Positions 23,169-30,200 of a stretch of 39,526 bases of DNA are shown here, one piece after another. This stretch comes from UBA2658 sp964617335 (GTDB taxonomy: Bacteria; Bacillota; Clostridia; Oscillospirales; Oscillospiraceae), in the NCBI GenBank assembly GCA_964617335.1, contig CAZTXG010000014.1, forward strand, positions 1 to 39,526, written 5' to 3'. Position numbers and translations under genes: made by a program. Every line of letters begins with the position of its first letter. Within the stretch, counting starts at the first letter, position 1. The notes below the pieces were generated by a model. That model did not search any database. It was not told the DNA's origin and was given only the letters and a program-made list of their open reading frames with translations.

Positions 23169-25301
23169 TTAGTCTTTAAGACCCTGGGCCTCACGCTCTT
23201 TTATGGCATCCTTGCGGGAAAGGTTTACCCTTCCTCTGTCGTCAATTTCCATAACCTTAACCCAGGTCATGTCACCGACATTCAAAACGTCCTCTACCTT
23301 CTCAGTGCGCTTGAACTCAAGATCCTTAATGTGGCACATACCGTCTTTGCCGGGAGCCATTTCGATAAATGCGCCAATGGGGATTATGCGCACAACCTTA
23401 CCGTAATAAAGCTTTCCAACCTCGGGTACAAAAACGATATTATCGATAATCTCCTTGGCCTGACGGCAGGCTTCAATATTTTCGCTGGCGATATAGATGG
23501 AGCCGTCGTCTTCAATGTCAATTTTAGCGCCGGTGTCTGCACAGATTTTCTGGATAACCTTGCCGCCTGTGCCTATGACCTCACGAATTTTGTCGGGGTC
23601 AATGTGCATAATAAGCATTTTGGGCGCTGTTGGGGCAAGCTCTGCCCGAGGCTTAGAAATGCAGGGGAGCATAATCTCATCAAGGATATCTATGCGGGCT
23701 TCACGGGTTATTTCAAGGGCCTCTTTTATAATTTCGTGGCTTAATCCGTCATTTTTAAGGTCCATCTGAATGGCTGTGATACCGTCACGGGTGCCGGCAA
23801 CCTTAAAGTCCATCTCACCGTGGAAGTCCTCAACGCCCTGAATGTCTATGAAGGTTGTAAAGCCGCCCTCATCATCCTGAATAAGACCGCAGGAAATGCC
23901 CGCAACGGGAGCCTTTATGGGGACGCCTGCGTCCATAAGTGCAAGGGTGCTGGCACAGACAGAGCCTTGGGAGGTGGAGCCGTTGCTGCTGGTAACCTCG
24001 GATACAAGGCGGATGGTATAGGGAAATTCGTCAATAGAGGGGATAACAGCCTCGAGAGCCTTTTCCGCAAGGGCACCGTGGCCGTATTCACGGCGGTTTG
24101 TGGAGCGGCTTGCCCTGGCTTCGCCAACGGAATAGGCGGGGAAGTTATAGTGGTGCATGAAGCGCTTTTCCTCTTCCTCCCAAATGGTGTCAAGCTTCTG
24201 GGCAGCGGAAAGGGTGTTAAGGGTTGCAACTGCCAAAACCTGAGTTTGACCGCGGCTGAAAAGACCGGAGCCGTGAACACGGGGGATAAGCCCAACCTCG
24301 GCGGCCAGAGGGCGGATTTCGTCCATGGCCCTGCCGTCAACACGTTTTCCGGAAAGGAGCCAGCGCTTTACAATTTGCTTTTGAAGCTTGTAAAGGATTT
24401 CTTCGTAATAGGTCTGCATTTCGGGGAACTGCTCAAGATATTTTTCAAGGCAGGCATCCCACCACTGAACAACTCTGGCTTCACGGACATTTTTGTCGTC
24501 GGTGTCCATGCAATGCTCCATGCCCTCAGTTTCGTTTTCACAGAGTATTTTGAAAAGCTCTTCGTCAAAGGCGGCCTGCTCATATGAAAACTTTTCCTTG
24601 CCGATTTCGGAGACCATTTTGTCGATTAGGTCTAAGACCGGCTGAAGCTCTTTATGAGCTGCAACTATGCCCTCATACACAACATCGTCGGGAATTTGCT
24701 CGCCCTCGGCTTCTATCATAACAATTTTTTCGTGGGTGGCGGCGACAGTTACGTTCATCTTGCTGCGGGAGCGCTCTTCCCTGGTGGGGTTAAAGAGGAG
24801 GTTTTCCCCGTCCCAGCCAACGGCTATGCCTGAAATGGGGCCGTTAAAGGGAACATCGGAAATGGCAACAGCAGCACCTGCGCCTATCATTGCGGTTATC
24901 TCCGGAGAGCAGTCGTGGTCAACAGACAAAACTGTGCAGGAAATAACTACGTCATTTCTAAGGTCCTGGGGAAACAAGGGACGCATAGGCCTATCTATCA
25001 TGCGGGCAGCCAAAACAGCAGGAAGGCTGGGTCTTGACTCACGGCGCATAAAGCTTCCCGGAATGCGGCCCACGGCATAAAGCTTTTCTTCAAAATCCAC
25101 TGAAAGGGGGAAAAAGTCTATGCCTTCACGGGGCTTTGCCGAGGCGGTAACGTTTACTAAAATAGTTGTTTCACCATATTTGGTGAGTACGGAAGCGTTG
25201 GCAAGTTCGCAGAGCTTACCGGTTTCAAAAACCAGAGGGCGGCCTGCGAGAGTTGTCTCATAGCGCTTTACATTGTTGAATTCTTTTTTCTGTATTTTCA
25301 T
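23169..25301 (-). CDS. pnp: polyribonucleotide nucleotidyltransferase (PNPase)
   Basis: PNPase degrades RNA 3'-5' with phosphate. The 710-residue protein has the full domain order: RNase PH domain 1 (GRPLVFETGKL... near the start, RREGRPS-like RRESRPSLP), the all-alpha linker, RNase PH domain 2 (GVPIKAPVAGISCGL, GTRDGITAIQMDLK), a KH domain (about 560-620, VIGTGGKVIQKICADTGAKI) and an S1 domain (about 628-697, GKVVRIIPIGAFIEMAPGKDG). AAAGGAG lies 5 nt upstream of the ATG. The gene has its own promoter at 25437-25465 and a structured 130-nt leader, and follows rpsO as in most bacteria. Confidence 0.98.
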   Translation of the reverse strand: MKIQKKEFNNVKRYETTLAGRPLVFETGKLCELANASVLTKYGETTILVNVTASAKPREGIDFFPLSVDFEEKLYAVGRIPGSFMRRESRPSLPAVLAARMIDRPMRPLFPQDLRNDVVISCTVLSVDHDCSPEITAMIGAGAAVAISDVPFNGPISGIAVGWDGENLLFNPTREERSRSKMNVTVAATHEKIVMIEAEGEQIPDDVVYEGIVAAHKELQPVLDLIDKMVSEIGKEKFSYEQAAFDEELFKILCENETEGMEHCMDTDDKNVREARVVQWWDACLEKYLEQFPEMQTYYEEILYKLQKQIVKRWLLSGKRVDGRAMDEIRPLAAEVGLIPRVHGSGLFSRGQTQVLAVATLNTLSAAQKLDTIWEEEEKRFMHHYNFPAYSVGEARASRSTNRREYGHGALAEKALEAVIPSIDEFPYTIRLVSEVTSSNGSTSQGSVCASTLALMDAGVPIKAPVAGISCGLIQDDEGGFTTFIDIQGVEDFHGEMDFKVAGTRDGITAIQMDLKNDGLSHEIIKEALEITREARIDILDEIMLPCISKPRAELAPTAPKMLIMHIDPDKIREVIGTGGKVIQKICADTGAKIDIEDDGSIYIASENIEACRQAKEIIDNIVFVPEVGKLYYGKVVRIIPIGAFIEMAPGKDGMCHIKDLEFKRTEKVEDVLNVGDMTWVKVMEIDDRGRVNLSRKDAIKEREAQGLKD

Positions 25302-25348
25302 TTATGCTCCTTTCGGGGACTTTTCCCCTTGTGGCGGAGCACCCTCCT

Positions 25349-25402
25349 TTTAGCACTTGAAAACAGGCTTATCTGTGGATAAACACATTTTCAACTGCTA
25401 AA
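25349..25402 (-). promoter_or_regulatory. long imperfect hairpin in the pnp leader
   Basis: TTAGCA-x-TTGAAAA (from 25349) pairs with TTTTCAA-x-TGCTAAA (25388-25402) across a single C/C mismatch, and an inner TTATC/GATAA helix with a 4-nt loop caps it. It lies in the transcribed leader about 30 nt upstream of the pnp ribosome-binding site. In Escherichia coli PNPase represses itself through a leader stem-loop; a comparable role here is inference. Confidence 0.65.
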
Positions 25403-25436
25403 GGGGCAGGCCCCGCAAAATTTTTGCACTATTTAT

Positions 25437-25465
25437 ATTATAGGCCTATTAGGCGATAATATCAA
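25437..25465 (-). promoter_or_regulatory. sigma-A promoter of pnp
   Basis: On the minus strand TTGATA (25460-25465) and consensus TATAAT (25437-25442) are exactly 17 bp apart. Transcription should start near 25430, giving a leader of about 130 nt. Confidence 0.85.
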
Positions 25466-25507
25466 ATTTTTCACGGAAAATCAGCAGACAAAGATTAATA
25501 ATTGCAC

Positions 25508-25543
25508 AAGGGGGCTGCTTCGGCAAATGCGAAACAGCCCCTT
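25508..25543 (-). terminator. stem-loop after rpsO
   Basis: On the minus strand AAGGGGCTG-x-TTCG pairs with CGAA-x-CAGCCCC-x-TT around a 7-nt loop, starting 14 nt after the rpsO stop. It lacks a clean U tract, so it may be a leaky terminator or an RNase III-type processing site. Confidence 0.6.
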
Positions 25544-25556
25544 ATTAATTTTTGGC

Positions 25557-25823
25557 TTATTTTCTTATGCCCAGCTTTGAGATGATAGCCCTGTAGCGCT
25601 CGATATCCTTTTCCTTAAGATAGTCAAGGAGGCGGCGGCGCTTACCAACCATCTTGTACATACCGAGACGGCTGTGGTTATCTTTCTTGTGAACCTTCAG
25701 GTGTTCTGTAAGCTGAGATATGCGCTCGGATAAAATGGCTATCTGCACCTCAGGTGAGCCTGTGTCGGTTTCGTGGGTGCGGTTTTCTTCGATAACCGTG
25801 GTTTTCTGGTCCTTTGTAATCAT
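25557..25823 (-). CDS. rpsO: 30S ribosomal protein S15
   Basis: This 88-residue protein has the canonical length for S15. The conserved segments TGSPEVQIAILSERI and LTEHLKVHKKDNHSRLGM are present, then GKRRRLLDYL. S15 binds 16S rRNA at a three-way junction early in small-subunit assembly. GAAGGGG lies upstream of the ATG. A sigma-A promoter at 25935-25963 gives a leader of about 105 nt containing a GCCG-AAAAA-CGGC hairpin. S15 commonly represses its own mRNA, so this leader is a candidate autoregulatory site. Confidence 0.98.
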   Translation of the reverse strand: MITKDQKTTVIEENRTHETDTGSPEVQIAILSERISQLTEHLKVHKKDNHSRLGMYKMVGKRRRLLDYLKEKDIERYRAIISKLGIRK

Positions 25824-26131
25824 TTTTAAAAACCCCTTCTTTTTTAATATTGCCGCAAGGCTGAGTCATGGGTCAGAAAGGCTGCCGTTTTTCGGCAAAG
25901 TCCCAAAACTAAGCTCAAGGGCTAAAGCTCATAGATTTTACCACAATAAAATGAGGATGTAAAGCACAAACTTTAAAAAGTTCAGGCCAGATAAAAAAAG
26001 GAGTTTTATTTAGGCTGTTTGCAGCAGATACGCACATTAAACATTGCAAAGCAAACTTTTATCAGAAAGTAAAAAGGCCTTTTGAACCCTAAGAGAAAAA
26101 ACAAGTTTTTTACCCTAATACTTACGGGAAC
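25824..26131. other. rpsO leader/promoter and gene-free spacer
   Basis: The left part (25824-25963) is the rpsO leader and promoter. From about 25965 to 26131 there is AT-rich sequence after the XRE-like gene, in which I find no convincing terminator, ORF or repeat. Confidence 0.7.
25935..25963 (-). promoter_or_regulatory. sigma-A promoter of rpsO
   Basis: TTTACA (25958-25963, minus strand) and TAAAAT (25935-25940) are 17 bp apart, with TSS expected near 25928. Confidence 0.75.
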
Positions 26132-27046
26132 TCAAAAAATAGGGGCAGCATCCGACGCAATCTTCCGCAAATCTATAGGCTTCTGCCAAGAAGGGATCGA
26201 AATAAACTCTGATATGTGAAAACAATGCTCCTCATAGCTGTAAAACTCATGCTCTAAGGCTTGAACCGCTGATTTATCTGTTATGAGCTGAACCAAATCA
26301 TAACTGTGGGGGATCTTGCTGTATAAGCTTGTTTGCACAGCCGAGAGTCCGGAAGCGACAATAAGCATACGAAAGTACATTAATTCCGTCAGCTTCGGAC
26401 AGAGCAGATGAGGCATGAATATATCCGAACAGGGCGGCAGCCATTTCATTGCTTTTTCAAGCACAAGCTCCGGCGGATGCTTGCAGAATCTTATAAGCCT
26501 TATGTCGCAGCCCAGCTTTTTTACTTTTTTAAATAGGGGGAACCATTCCTCGGCAAAACCCGGAAGGGTTTCAAATAAATCTGCATCACCCTCATATATT
26601 AGAAGAACATCCCTTGGCTTGCCATCGGATATAACAGCCCTCAGTAAAGAGGAAATGGCATGGCAAAGACCCCTTGACACATAAAAATATCCGGCCTTCA
26701 GCGGCAGGGGCGTCTGGGGATCCTCATCTGAAAAAAGATGGAGGTTTGAAGCCTTCTGTCCGCTTAAAAGCCAGTTATGAATTATTTTTGCATTGTAGTC
26801 AGGATTATCCTCCCAGACGCAGCCGGGGCATATTTCCGCCGCCGCTGTCTTTTTTTGATAGTCCTCTATCAGGCTTTTCGAGAAAAAAGAAGCCATGTCC
26901 GGAAGAAAGTCAGGATATTTGGGAAGACCCCGCCTTCCGGTGCGAAGTCTGCTGACAGCGGAGGGGTCAATATTAACCGCCTTTGCAAGTACAGCATTGC
27001 TTGTGTGGGTAATATTCATAAGGAAATCCAACCTTTTGTCAAACAA
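26132..27046 (-). CDS. XRE-like DNA-binding protein with uncharacterised C-terminal domain
   Basis: The first 50 of 304 residues look like a lambda-repressor-type HTH (NAVLAKAVNIDPSAVSRLRTGRRGLPK). The remaining 250 residues do not match a domain I recognise. They contain a short CPGC pair near 74-77 and a mixed alpha/beta pattern (RDVLLIYEGDADLFE; CDIRLIRFC). There are no membrane segments. The start is TTG at 27044-27046 behind a full GGAGGTGA Shine-Dalgarno. The gene is monocistronic, and its likely promoter overlaps a set of GCTTAT repeats that could be its own operator. It is probably a transcriptional regulator; ligand and targets are unknown. Confidence 0.75.
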   Translation of the reverse strand: MFDKRLDFLMNITHTSNAVLAKAVNIDPSAVSRLRTGRRGLPKYPDFLPDMASFFSKSLIEDYQKKTAAAEICPGCVWEDNPDYNAKIIHNWLLSGQKASNLHLFSDEDPQTPLPLKAGYFYVSRGLCHAISSLLRAVISDGKPRDVLLIYEGDADLFETLPGFAEEWFPLFKKVKKLGCDIRLIRFCKHPPELVLEKAMKWLPPCSDIFMPHLLCPKLTELMYFRMLIVASGLSAVQTSLYSKIPHSYDLVQLITDKSAVQALEHEFYSYEEHCFHISEFISIPSWQKPIDLRKIASDAAPIF

Positions 27047-27059
27047 TTAAATCACCTCC

Positions 27060-27082
27060 GCTTATAAAAGCTTATCATAAGC
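27060..27082. repeat. GCTTAT repeat cluster, candidate autoregulatory operator
   Basis: GCTTAT occurs at 27060-27065 and 27070-27075, one helical turn apart. The inverted copy ATAAGC at 27077-27082 forms a 13-bp palindrome with the second. The cluster covers the region between the promoter and the Shine-Dalgarno of the XRE-like gene. Confidence 0.45.
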
Positions 27083-27097
27083 CCTGTGAGGTTTCAA
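27069..27097 (-). promoter_or_regulatory. possible promoter of the XRE-like gene
   Basis: TTGAAA (27092-27097, minus) and the weak TAAGCT (27069-27074) are 17 bp apart, and TGA precedes the -10. The -10 lies inside the GCTTAT repeats. Confidence 0.35.
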
Positions 27098-27199
27098 GAA
27101 GCGGGCTGCCATAGCAAGTGACCAAAAATGACAAAAACCCTGCCACTTAGACAAGGTTTTAAAAACAGCAAAGAAACTGTGAAAACATACAAGGAGCTC

Positions 27200-27228
27200 T
27201 TGACAAAACAGGGAGTTAATTGTATCAT
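27200..27228 (+). promoter_or_regulatory. sigma-A promoter of an orphan ncRNA
   Basis: A perfect TTGACA (27200-27205) is followed after 17 bp by TATCAT (27223-27228). No open reading frame with a ribosome-binding site follows on this strand before the terminator. Confidence 0.85.
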
Positions 27229-27234
27229 ATAACT

Positions 27235-27409
27235 AGAGGAAAGAGCGAGTTCCAGCTGGTCTTTCCTCTGGCCGGCAAAACCTTTTCCCAGCGCACTTGC
27301 CGCGAAAACTGCCCGAAAGAGAGGTAAACCGAAAGAATGCCCGAAACAAAGAAGCAGCAGGAGTAAGCCCCCTGCCCGCGTTAGGACGGGCAGGGGGCAG
27401 GTGTTTTTT
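27235..27409 (+). ncRNA. orphan structured non-coding RNA (about 175 nt), family unknown
   Basis: A transcript is bounded by a near-consensus promoter and a strong terminator. It begins with a perfect 10-bp hairpin starting at the predicted +1 (AGAGGAAAGA 27235-27244 with TCTTTCCTCT 27260-27269). The hairpin loop holds the self-complementary CCAGCTGG. A second helix CGGCAA/TTGCCG (27273-27278, 27297-27302) follows, then a purine-rich, apparently single-stranded stretch with three CCGAAA motifs (27313, 27329, 27341), then the terminator. There is no credible start codon with a ribosome site. I do not recognise the family; it does not look like 6S, SRP, RNase P or tmRNA. It converges on bofA. 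Confidence 0.7.
27367..27409 (+). terminator. terminator of the orphan ncRNA
   Basis: GCCCCCTGCCCG (27367-27378) and CGGGCAGGGGGC (27387-27398) form a perfect 12-bp GC stem with an 8-nt loop, then AGGTG and TTTTTT. The minus-strand tail is not U-rich, so it primarily serves the plus strand. Confidence 0.88.
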
Positions 27410-27419
27410 AAAGGACAAA

Positions 27420-27686
27420 TCAAAATATGTATTGAACTAACAGCAATATAACCACACCGGGAAGCCCCAAAACTCCCACCAGAATAGCACTTAGCCAGCT
27501 TATTGTGATATGCAGGCCCACAAGAGAGCCGAAAAAATTTAAAACCAAAAGGGCTATAAAGCCGGAAACGGCATTTATAAGCAGCTTAAAAACCCATTTA
27601 ATAGGGGTTTTAAGAAGCTTTAAAAGGGGAAAAAATAAAAAAACCAGAATCACAAGGGCAATTATTCCAACCAGCTGCAAGGACAT
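27420..27686 (-). CDS. bofA: pro-sigma-K processing inhibitor BofA family protein
   Basis: This 88-residue integral membrane protein has three hydrophobic segments and the conserved INAVSGFIALLVLNFFG and LPGVVILLLVQYIF blocks of the BofA family. In Bacillus, BofA holds the SpoIVFB protease inactive in the mother-cell membrane around the forespore, timing sigma-K activation. AAGGAGA lies 8-9 nt upstream of the ATG. It is 48 bp after yaaL, the same order as in Bacillus. Many Clostridia carry BofA although their sigma-K control differs, so the exact role here is uncertain. Confidence 0.93.
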   Translation of the reverse strand: MSLQLVGIIALVILVFLFFPLLKLLKTPIKWVFKLLINAVSGFIALLVLNFFGSLVGLHITISWLSAILVGVLGLPGVVILLLVQYIF

Positions 27687-27734
27687 ATGTATATCTCCTT
27701 TTTAATAAATCATAAAAATATATGTACGGGGCGC

Positions 27735-27950
27735 TCAATAATACCTTTGCCGGTATTGCTTGAGCGCTGTATTATATCTGGAGCGAAGGGCGCTTATTTC
27801 GAAAATGCAGGCATCGAGAGCGTCTGAATCCGTGGTGTTGTTAAAATGGACATAGGCCTCATCCAGACTATTTTGCAAAGAGCTGATTTCTCCGGCTGCG
27901 GCCGAAAGCTCGGCACGGCGCAGCTTCTCCTCTTTTTTCGCCTTTGACAT
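27735..27950 (-). CDS. yaaL: YaaL-family protein (DUF2508)
   Basis: This 71-residue, charged, helical protein has the family-type tail with SRYNTALKQYRQRYY and a preceding acidic segment. There are no membrane segments. GGGAGG lies 7 nt before the ATG. Location directly upstream of bofA matches Bacillus subtilis (recR-yaaL-bofA), although recR is absent here. Function is unknown. The call rests on size, position and composition. Confidence 0.8.
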   Translation of the reverse strand: MSKAKKEEKLRRAELSAAAGEISSLQNSLDEAYVHFNNTTDSDALDACIFEISALRSRYNTALKQYRQRYY

Positions 27951-27979
27951 ACTTTTCCCTCCCTTTGCGGGTTTTAGAT

Positions 27980-28009
27980 AATTATGCTCAGAGGCTGGGA
28001 AAAATATTC
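27980..28009 (-). promoter_or_regulatory. possible sporulation-sigma promoter of yaaL-bofA
   Basis: On the minus strand GAATA (28005-28009), an 18-bp spacer and CATAATT (27980-27986) fit the sigma-F/G pattern with one mismatch. It could also be read as a sigma-A -10 (CATAAT) without a good -35, so the assignment is weak. Confidence 0.3.
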
Positions 28010-28048
28010 GCGTTTCACTGAGAAACGGCAGTTAAAACAGGCTATATC

Positions 28049-28077
28049 TTGATTTTTAATATATTATAGGATATACT
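28049..28077 (+). promoter_or_regulatory. sigma-A promoter of the parE-parC-like operon
   Basis: TTGATT (28049-28054) and TATACT (28072-28077) are separated by 17 bp of almost pure A/T. The ACT of the -10 begins an 8-bp inverted repeat. Confidence 0.7.
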
Positions 28078-28117
28078 AGATAAGTTAATATGGAAGAAAA
28101 TGTTCACAATATCTAGT
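28075..28117 (+). repeat. inverted repeat flanking the parE-like transcription start
   Basis: ACTAGATA (28075-28082) and TATCTAGT (28110-28117) pair perfectly across 27 nt. The right arm ends just before the GAGGAG ribosome-binding site, so it may be an operator pair or an RNA stem. Confidence 0.5.
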
Positions 28118-28139
28118 GATGTGAGGAGAAATCGCATTT

Positions 28140-30125
28140 ATGAGTAAAACTAAGCCCGCAGAGTACGGAAACACCAGCATATCCCAGCTTAAAGGAGCAG
28201 ACAGGGTCAGAAAACGCCCTGCCGTTATCTTTGGTTCGGACGGGCTGGAGGGCTGTCAGCACGCCGTTTTTGAGATACTGTCCAACGCCATAGACGAAGC
28301 CCGTGAAGGTCACGGGAGCATTATAACAGTTACACGCTTTGCTGACAAGTCTATACAGGTGGAGGACTTCGGCCGGGGCTGTCCGGTGGACTGGAACGAA
28401 AAGGAAGGCCGATATAACTGGGAGCTTGTTTTTTGCGAGCTTTACGCCGGAGGAAAATACCAAAACGCCGAGGGGGAAAACTATGAATATTCCCTGGGCC
28501 TTAACGGTCTTGGCTCCTGCGCCACCCAATACGCCAGCGAATATTTTGATGCCACCGTATACAGAGACGGCTTTAAATACAGCCTGCATTTTGAAAAAGG
28601 TGAAAATATAGGCGGACTAAAAAAGGAAGCTGCTGGCCGCAAAAAAACCGGCTCTGTTTTCCGCTGGCGGCCGGATCTTGAAGTTTTTACGGATATTGAT
28701 ATTCCCTTGGAATTTTTCACAGAAACTTTGCGCCGGCAGGCCGTTGTCAATGCCGGTGTGGTTTTCCGCCTTTTAAACGAAACCGGCGGAAAATTTGAAA
28801 CTTTGGATTTTAAATATGAAAACGGCATTTTAGACTATGTTTCGGAAATAGCAGGGGAGGAAACTCTTTCGGCTCCCGTTTTCATAGAGGCGGAAAGAAA
28901 GGGGCGTGACCGTCAGGATAAGCCTGAATATAAGGTCAAGCTAAGCGCCGCTTTTTGCTTTTCCAATAAGGTAAACGGAATTGAGTATTACCACAATTCC
29001 AGCTTTTTGGAATACGGCGGCGCGCCGGAAAAGGCTGTGCGCTCAGCTTTCACCTCTGCTGTGGACGCGTATATAAAGAAAATCGGAAAATACCAGAAAA
29101 GCGAGAGTAAGGTGGGCTTTCAGGACATTGCCGACTGCCTTGTTCTTGTAACAAACTGTTTTTCCACCCGCACCTCCTATGAAAACCAGACCAAAAAGGC
29201 CATAAACAACCGCTTTATCCAAGAGGCCATGACGGATTTTTTGAGGAGTCAGCTGGAAATATATTTTATAGAGCATAAAAGCGAGGCAGACAAAATTGCC
29301 GAGCAGGTGCTTATAAACAAGCGCTCCCGTGAGCAGGCGGAAAGAGCCAGGCTAAACATAAAAAAGAAGCTTTCCGGCAACCTTGACATTTCAAACCGTG
29401 TCCAGAAGTTTGTGGACTGCCGCACCAAAGACCTTGGAAAGCGTGAGCTTTACATTGTTGAGGGCGATTCGGCGCTGGGAGCCTGCAAGCTTTCAAGAGA
29501 TGCGGAATTTCAGGGTATAATGCCTGTGCGGGGCAAAATATTAAACTGCCTGAAGGCTGATTACGCAAGAATTTTTAAAAGTGAAATCATAACAGACCTT
29601 ATAAAGGTTTTAGGCTGCGGTGTGGAGGTGGAAAAGGGCAGGGCCAAGGATATTGGCACCTTCGACCTGGACTCTCTGCGCTGGAACAAGGTTATAATCT
29701 GCACAGACGCCGATGTGGACGGTTTTCAGATTCGCACCCTTATTCTGACAATGCTATACAGGCTTACGCCCACCCTTATAAACAGCGGCCTTGTCTATAT
29801 AGCCGAGTCTCCCCTTTATGAGATACACGGGAAGGACAAAACCTATTTTGCCTATTCCGACAGGGAGAAAAATGCCATAGTCGAAAAGCTTTCCGGACAA
29901 AAGCTTTCAATAAACCGCTCTAAGGGACTGGGCGAAAACGACCCTGAGATGATGTGGCTTACCACCATGAATCCGGAAACCAGAAGACTTATAAAAGTCA
30001 TGCCTGAGTCTGCCTGCCGCACAGCAGAGAGCTTTGACCTGCTTTTAGGTGATAATCTTGCCGGAAGAAAAGACCATATTGCTGAAAACGGCTATAAATA
30101 CCTTGAGCTGGCGGATATTTCATAA
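28140..30125 (+). CDS. parE: divergent topoisomerase IV subunit B (ParE/GyrB-like)
   Basis: This 661-residue ATPase subunit of a type IIA topoisomerase is clearly diverged from ordinary GyrB/ParE, yet its functional residues remain. The GHKL ATPase has FEILSNAIDEA (catalytic Glu and Asn), VEDFGRGCP, YAGGKY and GLNGLGS; the usual His of GLHGVG is Asn. The ATP-contact QTK loop is at NQTKKAI. The TOPRIM domain keeps VEGDSA and TDADVDG, followed by SKGLGENDPEMMW. The ATG follows GAGGAG at a long 11-nt spacing. The parC-like gene follows after 75 bp. I call it ParE rather than GyrB because the partner lacks a visible GyrA box. Confidence 0.88.
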   Translation: MSKTKPAEYGNTSISQLKGADRVRKRPAVIFGSDGLEGCQHAVFEILSNAIDEAREGHGSIITVTRFADKSIQVEDFGRGCPVDWNEKEGRYNWELVFCELYAGGKYQNAEGENYEYSLGLNGLGSCATQYASEYFDATVYRDGFKYSLHFEKGENIGGLKKEAAGRKKTGSVFRWRPDLEVFTDIDIPLEFFTETLRRQAVVNAGVVFRLLNETGGKFETLDFKYENGILDYVSEIAGEETLSAPVFIEAERKGRDRQDKPEYKVKLSAAFCFSNKVNGIEYYHNSSFLEYGGAPEKAVRSAFTSAVDAYIKKIGKYQKSESKVGFQDIADCLVLVTNCFSTRTSYENQTKKAINNRFIQEAMTDFLRSQLEIYFIEHKSEADKIAEQVLINKRSREQAERARLNIKKKLSGNLDISNRVQKFVDCRTKDLGKRELYIVEGDSALGACKLSRDAEFQGIMPVRGKILNCLKADYARIFKSEIITDLIKVLGCGVEVEKGRAKDIGTFDLDSLRWNKVIICTDADVDGFQIRTLILTMLYRLTPTLINSGLVYIAESPLYEIHGKDKTYFAYSDREKNAIVEKLSGQKLSINRSKGLGENDPEMMWLTTMNPETRRLIKVMPESACRTAESFDLLLGDNLAGRKDHIAENGYKYLELADIS

Positions 30126-30200
30126 AACCTATAGCTTTTTGGGAAATATATATCCGCCAGAGCCAAAACACCAATACCGAAACGAGGGGATAAATACCAT

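Noticed and set aside
23820..24587. 255-codon open frame on the plus strand opposite pnp
   Set aside because: It lies wholly antisense to the well-supported PNPase gene, has no ribosome-binding site or recognisable domain, and its composition mirrors pnp codon use.
26072..26083. AAAAGGCCTTTT as terminator of the XRE-like gene
   Set aside because: The palindrome has no loop and cannot form a stable hairpin.
27094..27423. 109-codon minus-strand frame over the orphan ncRNA
   Set aside because: It runs through the ncRNA promoter, hairpins and terminator, lacks a ribosome site, and reads as low-information hydrophobic sequence.
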